DNA of 64,000 nt from Veillonella infantium. GTDB taxonomy: Bacteria; Bacillota; Negativicutes; Veillonellales; Veillonellaceae. The stretch is taken from contig NZ_PPDD01000002.1 of the NCBI RefSeq assembly GCF_002959895.1, positions 168,009 to 232,008 of the forward strand, given 5' to 3'. The translations under genes and the position numbers were made by a program. Position 1 is the stretch's first letter. Each line of letters begins with the position of its first letter. The notes beneath the pieces are model-generated. The model was not told where the DNA came from, ran no database searches, and saw only the letters and a program-made list of their open reading frames with translations. Below, piece after piece: positions 44,083 through 53,572 of this stretch.

Positions 44083-45012
44083 ATGCCATTAGTTACTACT
44101 ACAGAAATGTTCAAAAAAGCCTATGAAGGCGGCTATGCTGTTGGCGCTTTCAATGTAAACAACATGGAAATCGTACAAGGTATCGTAGATGCAGCCAAAG
44201 AGGAACAATCCCCTCTTATCTTGCAAGTATCTGCAGGCGCTCGTAAATATGCTAAGCATATTTACCTTGTAAAACTCGTAGAAGCAGCTCTTGAAGACAG
44301 CAACTTACCTATCGCTCTTCACCTTGATCACGGCGATTCCTTCGAAATCTGTAAAGACTGTGTAGACGGTGGTTTTACATCCGTTATGATTGACGCATCT
44401 CACCATGATTTCGATGAAAACGTAAAAATCACTAAACAAGTTGTTGAATATGCTCACGCTCATGGCGTTGTAGTAGAAGCAGAGTTGGGCCGTTTAGCTG
44501 GTGTTGAAGATGATGTAAATGTATCTGATGCAGATGCTCGCTTCACTGATCCAGAACAAGCTGCTGAATTCGTACACCTTACTGGCGTAGACTCCTTAGC
44601 TATTGCTATTGGTACTAGCCACGGTGCTTACAAATTTAAAGGCGACCCTTACCTTGACTTTGATCGTTTGAAAAAAGTTGGCGAATTGTTGCCTAACTTC
44701 CCAATCGTATTGCATGGTGCATCCTCCGTATTGCCTGAATTCGTAGCTAAATGTAACGAATTCGGTGGCAACATTCCTGGTGCACAAGGCGTACCAGAAG
44801 AAATGCTTCGCAAAGCAGCTCAAATGGCAGTTTGCAAAATCAACATTGATACAGACCTGCGCCTTGCAATGACTGCATCTGTACGTGAATACTTGGCTCA
44901 AAATCCATCCGAATTTGACCCTCGTAAATACTTAGGACCTGCTCGTGATGCTATTAAAGGCATGGTAGCTCACAAAATTAAAAATGTTTTAGGTTCTTCC
45001 AATAAACTATAA
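44083..45012 (+). CDS. fba: Class II fructose-bisphosphate aldolase
   Basis: 309 residues from MPLVTTTEMFKKAY, with AAGGAGG 6 bases ahead; ten upstream in-frame codons lack similarity. The zinc ligands lie in ALHLDHGDSFE, GTSHGAYKFKGDP and VLHGASSVLP. It cleaves or forms fructose 1,6-bisphosphate in glycolysis/gluconeogenesis. Veillonella lives on lactate and does not ferment sugars, so a gluconeogenic role is likely (inference). The flippase gene begins 3 bases after the stop. Confidence 0.95.
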   Translation: MPLVTTTEMFKKAYEGGYAVGAFNVNNMEIVQGIVDAAKEEQSPLILQVSAGARKYAKHIYLVKLVEAALEDSNLPIALHLDHGDSFEICKDCVDGGFTSVMIDASHHDFDENVKITKQVVEYAHAHGVVVEAELGRLAGVEDDVNVSDADARFTDPEQAAEFVHLTGVDSLAIAIGTSHGAYKFKGDPYLDFDRLKKVGELLPNFPIVLHGASSVLPEFVAKCNEFGGNIPGAQGVPEEMLRKAAQMAVCKINIDTDLRLAMTASVREYLAQNPSEFDPRKYLGPARDAIKGMVAHKIKNVLGSSNKL

Positions 45013-45015
45013 TCA

Positions 45016-46572
45016 ATGGCTAGTGGATTTTTAAAAGGAACCTTAATTTTAACCATTGCCGGTTTCGTAGTGAAAGCCATCGGTAGTATTAACTGGATTC
45101 TTCTATCTCGCATCTTGGGTGGTGAAGGCATCGGTATCTACCAGATGGCCTTTCCTATCTATTTGTTACTATTACAAATTTCGAGCGCAGGTGTGCCGAT
45201 TGCCATCTCTATTTTGACGGCAGAACGATTAGCCTTACACGACTTTGGTGGTGCTAAGAGAGTATTCAATATATCTTTTACAATGTTAACCATTACAGGC
45301 TTTATCGCCAGTCTTGCCATGTACTTTGGTGCAGATTGGCTAATCTCTAGTGGTCTCATTGCTGAAAGCCGTGCCTACTACTCTATCATCGCGCTCGCTC
45401 CGGCAGTATTCTTTGTAACGTGGATTTCCTGCTTCCGTGGGTATATCCAAGGCTATGAAATGATGACGCCAACGGCGGTCAGCCAAATCGTAGAACAACT
45501 GTTACGTGTTATCGTCATGCTCGGTGCCGCAGCTATCTTGTTACCTTATGGTCTACCTGCTGCGGCTGGTGGTGCTAGCTTAGGTGCTGGTGTCGGTGCC
45601 TTTGGTGCCTTTCTAGTGCTCTTGTACTATTACTACAAATTGCCTAAGGCAAGTAGCACTGGTGATAGTTATGATGGTCCTCGTGAATCAGCTAAAGAAA
45701 TTTTGTCACGACTCTTAACATTGTCTATTCCAATTTCCTTAGCAAGTATCATGTTGCCATTAACAGCCAACCTCGATTTGCTCATCGTACCACGTCGACT
45801 CTTAGATGCTGGTTTCCCCATGAATGAAGTAACAGAACTGTTCGGTTATCTTACAGGTATGGCGGTGCCACTCATCAACTTGGCAACCATTATTACTGCG
45901 GCTCTTGCAACAAGCATTGTCCCAGCTATCTCTCATGCCTTTGCCAAACGCGATCAAGAAGGTATTTATGACCGCACTGCAGGTTCTATGCGACTTACAT
46001 TTATGGCAACTGTACCATTTACGGTGCTATTATATGTACTCGCTGCACCTACAGTAACCTTGATTTATAATGCACCTAAGGCAGAATTAGCAACGCAAAT
46101 TACTGCGTTCTCTATCTTCTTCCTCGGTGTGCACCAAGTAACAACAGGTATCTTACAAGGCCTCAACAAGCCGCGTATCCCAGTAGTTAATATGGGTATT
46201 GCTCTAATAATCAAGGTCATCCTTAACTGGACATTAACGGCCATCCCATGGCTTGGTATCGGTGGTGCTGCTTGGGCAACAGTTGCTGATATTGGCTTTG
46301 CTGCATTGCTTAACTTGATTTATATCAAAAAATACACAGGCTACTTCCTCGATATTTCCTTACTTTGGAAAAACGTGGTCAGCGCCGGTGTCATGGGTAT
46401 ACTCATCTTCTTGAGTTACCACTACTTAACAGATATCTTACCAATGTGGGTTAACTTCATACTCACAGGTATCGAAGGCTTATTACTCTACGTTATCATC
46501 ATGGTTCTTTTAAAAGGACTTAATAAAAACGATGGTGCAAGCATGCCACTCATTGGTAGATTTTTTAGATAA
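45016..46572 (+). CDS. SpoVB/MurJ-like polysaccharide flippase (MOP superfamily)
   Basis: 518 residues with about 14 membrane segments. It begins FLKGTLILTIAGFVVKAIG, then LSRILGGEGIGIYQMAFPI and SSAGVPIAISILTAE, the SpoVB/YtgP (polysaccharide transporter) pattern. VHQVTTGILQGLNKPRIPV is the typical second-half motif. It probably flips lipid-linked glycan precursors across the inner membrane. No ribosome site is visible before the ATG, and the gene starts 3 bases after the fba stop, so translation is likely coupled to fba. Confidence 0.88.
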   Translation: MASGFLKGTLILTIAGFVVKAIGSINWILLSRILGGEGIGIYQMAFPIYLLLLQISSAGVPIAISILTAERLALHDFGGAKRVFNISFTMLTITGFIASLAMYFGADWLISSGLIAESRAYYSIIALAPAVFFVTWISCFRGYIQGYEMMTPTAVSQIVEQLLRVIVMLGAAAILLPYGLPAAAGGASLGAGVGAFGAFLVLLYYYYKLPKASSTGDSYDGPRESAKEILSRLLTLSIPISLASIMLPLTANLDLLIVPRRLLDAGFPMNEVTELFGYLTGMAVPLINLATIITAALATSIVPAISHAFAKRDQEGIYDRTAGSMRLTFMATVPFTVLLYVLAAPTVTLIYNAPKAELATQITAFSIFFLGVHQVTTGILQGLNKPRIPVVNMGIALIIKVILNWTLTAIPWLGIGGAAWATVADIGFAALLNLIYIKKYTGYFLDISLLWKNVVSAGVMGILIFLSYHYLTDILPMWVNFILTGIEGLLLYVIIMVLLKGLNKNDGASMPLIGRFFR

Positions 46573-46580
46573 TAACTTAA

Positions 46581-46610
46581 AGAGGTTTAACACATATGTG
46601 TTAAACCTCT
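46581..46610. terminator. Terminator after the flippase gene
   Basis: Perfect palindrome AGAGGTTTAACACAT with its complement, followed by TTTCTTTT on the plus strand. It also faces the converging gene at 46.6-48.0 kb. Confidence 0.85.
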
Positions 46611-46633
46611 TTTCTTTTACATCAACTATGACA

Positions 46634-48019
46634 TTACTTTTTACTGGTACTTAATGTTTTATCTTTCATAATATCCCGAATAGTAGGATTTGTTTGTATC
46701 ACATCTAACATTACAGGTGAAATGCCGATTCCCACAAAAGCCTTATCATTCCAAGCTTTACTATATTTAGCAGCTACATATTGAATTGTATCTCGCAATT
46801 TATAGTTACTTACGTGAACATCATCAGGTTTGTATAAATAATACGTATAAACATACTGATTATCATACAAAACCATACCAAATAGTGTTCCATTTTCCTT
46901 GTTAGCTTCAAAGTATAAAGCTGGAACACCATTGTTCCAAACTGTAGCATATTGTAATCGCTTATGACCTTTTAAACCATATTTTTTAACAACAGTTCTT
47001 AAGTAACTATGCAAAATATTTTGTTTTTCAACACTAGCACCTTCTATAAATGGTTGCTTACCAAATACAGCTTTAATGCGTCCAGACATATAAACATCAT
47101 ATTCAGCTGGGCCTATAACCTCATGTTTCTTGAATTCACTATTTTTTAATACCCTAAATGTATAAGGTCCCAAATGAACAGGATCAGTATATGCTAACAC
47201 ATCACTAGCAGGCTTAATAGAAGGTAAAACAAAATTAGCCAAAGGTCCCATTGTATCTGAAATGGAACGTTGAGTATCACCTTTAATATAATTTTTTATA
47301 ATATCTTTATTAAGAGATTGACCAATATGATAAGAAATAGTAGGTGTTTTAGCTAATGTAAAGTTAATTGTCCCCACAACCAAATAATCATCAAAGCCTA
47401 TTACATCCCACGTTGCTTTTTCAAGTCCAGGATAAGTAAACACATCGCCATCTACAAATCGAACTGAGTCTTTTCGCTTTTCTAATCTCTCATTCAAAGT
47501 ATTCTGTAAAAGAGATTTATTTAAATCAGTATACTCTATATTTGTATCTTCCCATTTAGAACCTTTAGGCTGTTGTCTTGTTTCATATCTAAAATCAGAT
47601 ACGGCGTTAATAGTTCCTCCCACACTCTTAATGGAAGACTTAGACATATGTTTAGGATCAATAGACCAACCTACTATACTTTCTTTCGAGCCTGTAAATT
47701 TAATATCAGCCCCATTCTCTGTAATAATATATACACTCCTAGAATGATGTATTGCTCTAGTCAATTCTTGTACTACATAAATATCATCATCTAATTTTTC
47801 ATTATCATAATTTGGGTCATGTTGTGCCCATTTTTTAACCTCAGACTCTTGGTAGTCATCAACCTTCTTAGCGAATTCTCCTTGAATACGATATTCTTGA
47901 TACGCTTCTTTCCCAATATCTGGGCGAGCCCCAGGAATATTAACATCAATGGCCTGAGATACGCCTATAGTCCCTATAAAACCAATACAACTTAACAATA
48001 ACAAACGTCTTAGTATCAT
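46634..48019 (-). CDS. Exported protein of a Veillonella-type paralogue family (461 aa)
   Basis: Not recognised from any named family. A signal peptide (MILRRLLLLSCIGFIGTIGV) is cut after VSQA, then the mature N-terminus IDVNIPGARPDIGKEAYQEY. A closely similar opening (IDVDLPGANSKIPEDEYKDY) occurs in the protein at 56.7-57.9 kb. Shared inner blocks are YTFRVLKNSE, ANFVLPSIKP and WNNGVPALYFEANKENGT. No cysteine pattern, no obvious enzyme motif. Soluble, probably periplasmic or surface. AGGAG stands before the ATG. Monocistronic, between convergent terminators. Confidence 0.82.
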   Translation of the reverse strand: MILRRLLLLSCIGFIGTIGVSQAIDVNIPGARPDIGKEAYQEYRIQGEFAKKVDDYQESEVKKWAQHDPNYDNEKLDDDIYVVQELTRAIHHSRSVYIITENGADIKFTGSKESIVGWSIDPKHMSKSSIKSVGGTINAVSDFRYETRQQPKGSKWEDTNIEYTDLNKSLLQNTLNERLEKRKDSVRFVDGDVFTYPGLEKATWDVIGFDDYLVVGTINFTLAKTPTISYHIGQSLNKDIIKNYIKGDTQRSISDTMGPLANFVLPSIKPASDVLAYTDPVHLGPYTFRVLKNSEFKKHEVIGPAEYDVYMSGRIKAVFGKQPFIEGASVEKQNILHSYLRTVVKKYGLKGHKRLQYATVWNNGVPALYFEANKENGTLFGMVLYDNQYVYTYYLYKPDDVHVSNYKLRDTIQYVAAKYSKAWNDKAFVGIGISPVMLDVIQTNPTIRDIMKDKTLSTSKK

Positions 48020-48109
48020 ATCTCTCTCCTTAAATACATATATTTGTTTATGATTTTAACACTTATTTTATATTTTATCAATTTCACTTGTATAGAAAAA
48101 TATAGAAAA

Positions 48110-48135
48110 AAAGTCTGACTATATAGTCAGACTTT
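48110..48135 (-). terminator. Terminator after the AEC transporter gene
   Basis: A perfect palindrome (AAAGTCTGACTAT with complement) followed on the minus strand by TTTTTTTCTATATTTTTC, just after the stop codon. Confidence 0.85.
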
Positions 48136-48140
48136 ATAGT

Positions 48141-49178
48141 TTATGCTGTTATACCCATCATAGTTAGGATTTCCATAATAATTGGTATAGCTACCACAAA
48201 TAATATAGTACTAATCATGACAAGTCCTGTAGCAAATGGCAGATCAGCTTTGGATTCATTAGCTACGATTGGTAATACTGCAATAACGGGACCTGCCGAT
48301 TGTACAACAAATGTAATAATCGCTATTGGTTCTAGGACAATACCTGCTCCATATTGCAATCCCATAATGACACAGAACATGATAATCGGTGAAATCACAA
48401 AACGACCTATAATACCGCCAATAGAATCTTTATTGAGCTTCATGCTTTTTAGGCCCGCATCATGAAGTACGATACCAATATAAATCAATGATAATGGGGT
48501 TACCATATCACCTAAGTAATTCAATGTAGTATGTAAAATAGGTGCTAAAGGAATTTCAAAGAATAAAAATATCAATGCTACAAAAAAGCCTAACAATGGA
48601 GGTGGTAATAACTTTTTCAAATCAAATTTAAACTTCTTACGCTTTGTTTCTGTATCTACTGTGCTATTACTTATACCATCCGTTTTACTATTATCAAAAC
48701 CTAATTCGGCATTAGGCAGTGGATCTAATTCTATAAGGAATACCCCAACCATCCATACTGAAATAGTGTTACCGATATAATATAACAAGAAATATGGTAG
48801 CGCATCTTGACCAAAGAGGGCGATTTGCACTGGCAATCCAATAAATAAGCAGTTATCATTCACCACCATATTGATAAAAATACCACGCCGTCCACGAGGA
48901 ACTTTCAACATTTTCATCATAAAGAACGCTACGATATATGCTATTACATAAGTTAATGTAACGGCTAGCATCCCATATCGAAGATCCCATAAATCCGATG
49001 TATGTAGATGATGCAATACAGATACGAATACACCGGCTGGTAACGCAACAGACATGATAAATCTAGATAAGTTACCACTAAATATAGGGTGAAACATCCC
49101 TCGCCCTTTTAGTATATACCCTAGCGAGATTAGCAATACAATAGGTATGATGCTCTGTAAGGATGTAAGAAAAACCAT
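48141..49178 (-). CDS. AEC-family (auxin efflux carrier-like) permease
   Basis: 345 residues with about ten membrane segments and a hydrophilic central loop (residues about 150-185). The start has IIPIVLLISLGYILKGRGM, the AEC opening, followed by NMVVNDNCLFIGLPVQIALFG, the conserved polar stretch, and ITFVVQSAGPVIAVLPIVAN. Bacterial members carry malate, malonate or other organic acids, which would suit a lactate/dicarboxylate user; the substrate here is unproven. Monocistronic. Confidence 0.87.
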   Translation of the reverse strand: MVFLTSLQSIIPIVLLISLGYILKGRGMFHPIFSGNLSRFIMSVALPAGVFVSVLHHLHTSDLWDLRYGMLAVTLTYVIAYIVAFFMMKMLKVPRGRRGIFINMVVNDNCLFIGLPVQIALFGQDALPYFLLYYIGNTISVWMVGVFLIELDPLPNAELGFDNSKTDGISNSTVDTETKRKKFKFDLKKLLPPPLLGFFVALIFLFFEIPLAPILHTTLNYLGDMVTPLSLIYIGIVLHDAGLKSMKLNKDSIGGIIGRFVISPIIMFCVIMGLQYGAGIVLEPIAIITFVVQSAGPVIAVLPIVANESKADLPFATGLVMISTILFVVAIPIIMEILTMMGITA

Positions 49179-49415
49179 AGTAAACCTCCCGTACAGTTTA
49201 TTCGTAATCTATCATACCATGTTTTTAACAAAACATATATGTATATAATTTTCCTACAAAAGCAATATGAATTTTAGAAAATGTATCATTCTTAACATAT
49301 TTTAGTACGTATAAGTTTTATAATTAATTACAATAGTAGTATTATTTATTCACGAATATTTGATATACTAAAATTATACTAATTGTACAATATTTTACAC
49401 ATATGAGGTGATATT
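49179..49415. other. Divergent promoter region, AT-rich
   Basis: Separates the AEC gene (minus) from the peptidase operon (plus). TATACT at 49365-49370 followed by AAAATTATACTAATTG gives candidate -10 boxes for the plus-strand genes. No repeat or RNA structure recognised. Confidence 0.35.
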
Positions 49416-50156
49416 ATGACAAAACCATTTATTGGTGTATCTGGTAATATCTTACGAGATACTAGTGGTGCCTATGTAGATTTGTTACGTTCTTACGTAA
49501 ACCAAGACTACCCACGCTCCATCGAAGAAGCTGGTGGCATTCCAGTTATTATTCCTTTTACTAAAAATCTTGATGTGGCTCGCGAAACAGTATCAAAACT
49601 AGATGCCTTATTATTATCTGGCGGTCACGATGTATCCCCACTTAATTACGGTGAAGAACCATTACAAGGTTTAGGTGATGTATTTCCAGAACGAGATCAA
49701 TTCGATTTTGCTTTACTGAAAGCAGCAGAAGAAAAACAAATTCCTATCTTTTGTATCTGTCGAGGCATCCAAATTTTAAATGTATATCGTGGCGGGTCTC
49801 TATACCAAGATTTGAAGTATGACGAAAACTGCACGATTAAACATTCCCAAAATCAAACGCCTTCTCTTGGCACGCATACGGTAGACATTGAGTTTGAATC
49901 TAAATTAGCTAGTGCCATTGGCCGCTCCACATGGATTACAAATTCTCACCATCATCAAACAGTAAAACATGTTGGTAAAGGATTACAAGTGGTAGCAAGA
50001 GCTAAGGATGGTACTGTAGAAGGTTTAGAAGACTCTTCCTATCCTTGGCTAGTAGCCTGCCAATTCCATCCAGAAATGATGTCTGAAAACGACGAGAATG
50101 CAAAACGTTTATTTGCTGCCTTTGTAACAGCAGCTCGAGAAAATATAACTAAATAA
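49416..50156 (+). CDS. Gamma-glutamyl-gamma-aminobutyrate hydrolase-like (PuuD family)
   Basis: 246 residues, class I glutamine amidotransferase fold without a synthase partner. The nucleophile Cys is in IPIFCICRGIQILNVYRGG. The His/Glu pair is in VACQFHPEMMS near the C-terminus, with ALLLSGGHDVSPLNYGEEP in the middle, typical of PuuD. The family cleaves gamma-glutamyl amides, for example in putrescine catabolism. Veillonella links putrescine or cadaverine to its peptidoglycan, so a polyamine-related role is possible but unproven. AGGTG before the ATG. Followed by an APC permease 15 bases on. Confidence 0.9.
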   Translation: MTKPFIGVSGNILRDTSGAYVDLLRSYVNQDYPRSIEEAGGIPVIIPFTKNLDVARETVSKLDALLLSGGHDVSPLNYGEEPLQGLGDVFPERDQFDFALLKAAEEKQIPIFCICRGIQILNVYRGGSLYQDLKYDENCTIKHSQNQTPSLGTHTVDIEFESKLASAIGRSTWITNSHHHQTVKHVGKGLQVVARAKDGTVEGLEDSSYPWLVACQFHPEMMSENDENAKRLFAAFVTAARENITK

Positions 50157-50171
50157 TAGGAAGGTTTTAGT

Positions 50172-51479
50172 ATGAAAGAAACAGGAAAATTTGGCTTTTG
50201 GAGTATTGTACTCCTAGGCATCAATGGTATTGTAGGGACTGGTATCTTCCTACTACCAAACAAAGCGTATTCTATCATTGGTTCCGCTAGTTTAGGCGTC
50301 CTACTATTTGACGCCGTTATTGCAGGTTGTATCGCCCTTTGCTTTGCAGAAGCAGCTAGCCTATTCACACGTAATGGCGGTCCTTATCTATATGCAAAGC
50401 ACGCATTAGGTGACTTCTGGGCCTTTGAAGTGGGCGTTCTCAAATGGATTGTAACTGTTATTGCTTGGGCGGCGATGGCCGTTGGCTTTGCTACCGCACT
50501 CGGCGCAGCAGTACCAGCATTAAGTAATGATTTTGCAAAAGATGTCATTTCAGGTATCTTAATCATAGGTCTTACGATTGTAAATATCTTTGGTGTTAAT
50601 GTATCTAAATTCGTTAATAACTTAATTACCATTTCTAAACTTGTTCCTCTTGCTCTATTTATTGCGATTGGCATCTTCTTTATAAATGGTGCTAACTTTT
50701 CACCAGTCTTTCCTCAAGACATCTATGTAGATGGATCATTTGCACAAGCAGCAGTTCTTCTATTCTTTGCCTATACAGGATTTGAAGTTATTGCCATTGC
50801 TGCAGAGGATATGAAAAATCCTAAAAAGAATTTGCCACGTGCGATTATCATGTGCATGCTTCTTGTATCTGTCCTATATATGGCTATCCTTGCTGTATCA
50901 ATTGGTGTACTTGGTACTGACTTAGCAAATACAAAAGCTCCAGTACAAGATGCATTTAATGCAATCGTTGGTCCTGTTGGTATGTATATCGTATTAATAG
51001 GTACCTTGATTTCTATGGGTGGTATCAACTTTGCAGAAGCTTACTATGCACCTCGTGTAGCAACATCCATGGCAGAAGATGGTATGTTGCCAAGTGCTCT
51101 AGCCAAACGCAATCGTTACAATGCACCATATGTAGCAGCTATTGTTACAGCTATTGCTAGTGTATTACTCGCATGGTCTGGTTCCTTTACTACACTAGCA
51201 GCTATTAGTGCGGTATCTCGTTTTACACAATACCTACCAACATGTTTGGCCGTTATTATCTTCCGTCGCAAATGGGCAGATAAAGCTCGGTCCTACACCA
51301 TCCCTGGTGGCTACTTAATCCCAGTCATCGCTATTGGCACATCTCTATGGATGCTCGCTCAAGCACAAACTAACCAATTATTATGGGGTCTAGGTGGCTG
51401 TATCGTAATCTTGCCATTCTACTACTCCTACTGGAAAAAGAAAAAAGCAGGTCTCATTAAGGACCATGACGAAATGTAA
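50172..51479 (+). CDS. APC-family amino acid/polyamine permease
   Basis: 435 residues, about 12 membrane segments. It opens GFWSIVLLGINGIVGTGIF, the APC motif with the GTGIF substrate-binding loop, then YTGFEVIAIAAEDMKNPKKN, another APC landmark. Its close coupling to the PuuD-like hydrolase suggests that the two handle the same compound, for instance a polyamine or gamma-glutamyl derivative (inference). AGGAAGG precedes the ATG. Confidence 0.91.
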   Translation: MKETGKFGFWSIVLLGINGIVGTGIFLLPNKAYSIIGSASLGVLLFDAVIAGCIALCFAEAASLFTRNGGPYLYAKHALGDFWAFEVGVLKWIVTVIAWAAMAVGFATALGAAVPALSNDFAKDVISGILIIGLTIVNIFGVNVSKFVNNLITISKLVPLALFIAIGIFFINGANFSPVFPQDIYVDGSFAQAAVLLFFAYTGFEVIAIAAEDMKNPKKNLPRAIIMCMLLVSVLYMAILAVSIGVLGTDLANTKAPVQDAFNAIVGPVGMYIVLIGTLISMGGINFAEAYYAPRVATSMAEDGMLPSALAKRNRYNAPYVAAIVTAIASVLLAWSGSFTTLAAISAVSRFTQYLPTCLAVIIFRRKWADKARSYTIPGGYLIPVIAIGTSLWMLAQAQTNQLLWGLGGCIVILPFYYSYWKKKKAGLIKDHDEM

Positions 51480-51486
51480 ATAATAT

Positions 51487-51576
51487 AAAAAACTACCAGT
51501 TATTCACATCATCTAGTAACATTCCTTTAGTAATAAAAGGATACTTCAAAAGATCTATGTGTAACTGGTAGTTTTT
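51487..51576 (+). terminator. Long-range terminator hairpin after the APC permease
   Basis: Arms AAAAACTACCAGTTA (from 51488) and its complement (to 51576, extended by CACAT/ATGTG) enclose about 50 bases, followed by ATTTT. The stem core is the same as in the inverted repeat at 33722-33767. Confidence 0.6.
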
Positions 51577-51623
51577 ATTTTATCTAGTAGTCGAAGTTAA
51601 ATATACCTAATTAGTAGTATCGA

Positions 51624-52463
51624 CTAATATAAATCATCTTCGATGATGGTTTCCTTTGTTAAATCCTCTTCGATATAGCCAACCTCATCAGTAACTTCGT
51701 CTTCGTCGCGTGTATCGATATAGATACTAATAAGCGCTAGTCCACCCTCTTCATTGAGGGTTGCAATGGCACTCATAGGGCCATAAGTTAAGATAAGACC
51801 ATCTTCTTCATCACGAATGATATGAGGAACCGCATCAAAATGTTGATTCATTAATTGATCAAAGTAATCCTCTACATCGAGACCACTTTCAAGGGTAATC
51901 GATTCAGCATCACCCTTTTGAAATACTACACGAGTGTCTTCATCGATATATTGATAGAAATCATCTACATCTACATTCGCTGTTTCAAGCCACATACTTA
52001 AGGCTGTAAGCCAATCTTTCACAGTCGTTGGCAGCGTAATAAAAGCATACTCACGTTCATCATCACCAAAGCGAAGATCATCATACTCAATGCTATAATT
52101 TTCCTGACTAGAAACGATGCGATCTACAAGGCCCTCATCGTTGACATCTACGAAAATCATGTACACGTAATTATCGCCGCTTTCATAAGAAACAGTCAGA
52201 CCATGACGGCCCTCGTGAAATAAAGAGTCCTCTTCGTACACATCGGTAATATGCATCACCTTGCATGTAACAGGCACATTATCTGCCTTGATGGACTCCG
52301 CCATAGAGGATAAGAACTCAATCGTTTCATTACGATTACGCCCAATAATACCACGACCAGTGGACATGTATTCGCAATCCTCTGACAAGAAAGATTCGAT
52401 ACCGTGAATATCCGCAGATTCGAGAATAGATTTTATCAATAAAAGAGCTTGTATTTCAGTCAT
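51624..52463 (-). CDS. Acidic protein of unknown function with NTF2-like features
   Basis: 279 residues from MTEIQALLLIKSIL, with GGAGG 6 bases ahead; the longer frame upstream has no ribosome site. It is strongly acidic throughout (many DD, DE, EED runs; ends EETIIEDDLY-like). Two internally similar halves are apparent: each has an 'ESADIHGIESFLSED'-type segment followed by beta-rich 'ESGDNYVYMIFVDVNDEG' or 'DGLILTYGPMSA' parts. That resembles tandem NTF2-like domains (SnoaL-type), which often bind small ligands. No catalytic residues recognised. Cytoplasmic, monocistronic. Confidence 0.72.
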   Translation of the reverse strand: MTEIQALLLIKSILESADIHGIESFLSEDCEYMSTGRGIIGRNRNETIEFLSSMAESIKADNVPVTCKVMHITDVYEEDSLFHEGRHGLTVSYESGDNYVYMIFVDVNDEGLVDRIVSSQENYSIEYDDLRFGDDEREYAFITLPTTVKDWLTALSMWLETANVDVDDFYQYIDEDTRVVFQKGDAESITLESGLDVEDYFDQLMNQHFDAVPHIIRDEEDGLILTYGPMSAIATLNEEGGLALISIYIDTRDEDEVTDEVGYIEEDLTKETIIEDDLY

Positions 52464-52602
52464 ACTACGCCTCCTATACATTGTATTAATTACTGCTACT
52501 ATTGTAACACAATTAAAGCAGGTAATATGTATCATCACTTGATTTTCTATATATTTATCTTATACTTATAAAGTACATGTAGATTTTATATTGGAGGAAC
52601 CC

Positions 52603-53262
52603 ATGAAATATACAACCATCGTTTTCGATTGTGACGGCACTTTACTCGACACGGCTACAGATTTAGCGAATGCCGTAAATCATGTACTACGTACACACAA
52701 CTTCCCTGAAAAAACTCTAACAGAAGTAAAAGCAGCTCTTGGTAATGCAGTAACCTATTTAATGCGTCAATGTTTACCAAGTTCTGTAGCAGATAGCGAA
52801 TTAGAACCATACATTGAGGAATTCAAAGCATACTATGGTGAGCATTTAAAAGATACAACAGCTCCCTACCCAGGCATCCTAGATATGCTTGATGTATTGC
52901 GTAAACAAGGTTATAAACTTGCCATCGTATCTAATAAAATCCAAGAAGGCGTTACACCACTAAATAAGGAATATTTTGGTGATCGTTTACCTGTTGCCAT
53001 CGGTGAAAGACCTGGCTTACAACGTAAACCAGCACCAGACATGGTACTACAAGCGCTAAAAGAACTAGATTCTACACCTGAAGAATCTATTTATGTTGGC
53101 GATTCTGAAGTAGACGTAGCAACTGCGGAAAACTCCGGCTTACTTTGCATCGGTGTTACATGGGGCTTTAGAGAGGAATCTCTACACCAAGAACTAGGCG
53201 TAACACATATTGCCCGTAAAGCAGAGGATATTCTAGGCATTGTAGAAAACTTAAATAAATAA
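52603..53262 (+). CDS. HAD-superfamily phosphatase, phosphoglycolate phosphatase-like
   Basis: 219 residues from MKYTTIVFDCDGTLLDTATD, with GGAGG 5 bases ahead. HAD motif I DCDGT, motif II VSNK, the Lys in RKPAPD and motif IV VGDSEVDVATAENSG are all present. A helical cap follows motif I as in Gph/PGP enzymes. It probably hydrolyses a small phosphomonoester such as phosphoglycolate, though HAD substrate prediction is loose. Confidence 0.9.
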   Translation: MKYTTIVFDCDGTLLDTATDLANAVNHVLRTHNFPEKTLTEVKAALGNAVTYLMRQCLPSSVADSELEPYIEEFKAYYGEHLKDTTAPYPGILDMLDVLRKQGYKLAIVSNKIQEGVTPLNKEYFGDRLPVAIGERPGLQRKPAPDMVLQALKELDSTPEESIYVGDSEVDVATAENSGLLCIGVTWGFREESLHQELGVTHIARKAEDILGIVENLNK

Positions 53263-53434
53263 TATCCTAAATTATAGTCATTAACCTATAGCAAGTTCAT
53301 ATAAATCAATCGATTTACGAGTTAAAACCCCAAAAAAATAATCCATTCGGCTCCATTGTATTTGGCATAACTGTATTCCCTTTGGGTAAAAGTATCTTAT
53401 AATAGATTAATAACTATATAAACTCTTGCCCGAT

Positions 53435-53481
53435 AAAAGAGGCTCCCTATGCTCACAAGTTGACTACGGGGAACCTCTTTT
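53435..53481. terminator. Hairpin related to the accessory-region repeat
   Basis: AAAAGAGG (53435-53442) pairs with its complement (53475-53481), with partial pairing inside. The right side, GGAACCTCTTTTCTATTTACTTT, closely resembles the start of the repeated toxin elements downstream. It may be a terminator for the phosphatase gene or a decayed copy of the repeat's first hairpin. Confidence 0.5.
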
Positions 53482-53572
53482 CTATTTACTTTCACGATAC
53501 CTATTTACCAAACTATTATACGCCCACTAATATAGTGGTCTGCTTGAATATAAAAAGCTGAATCAATATAGC

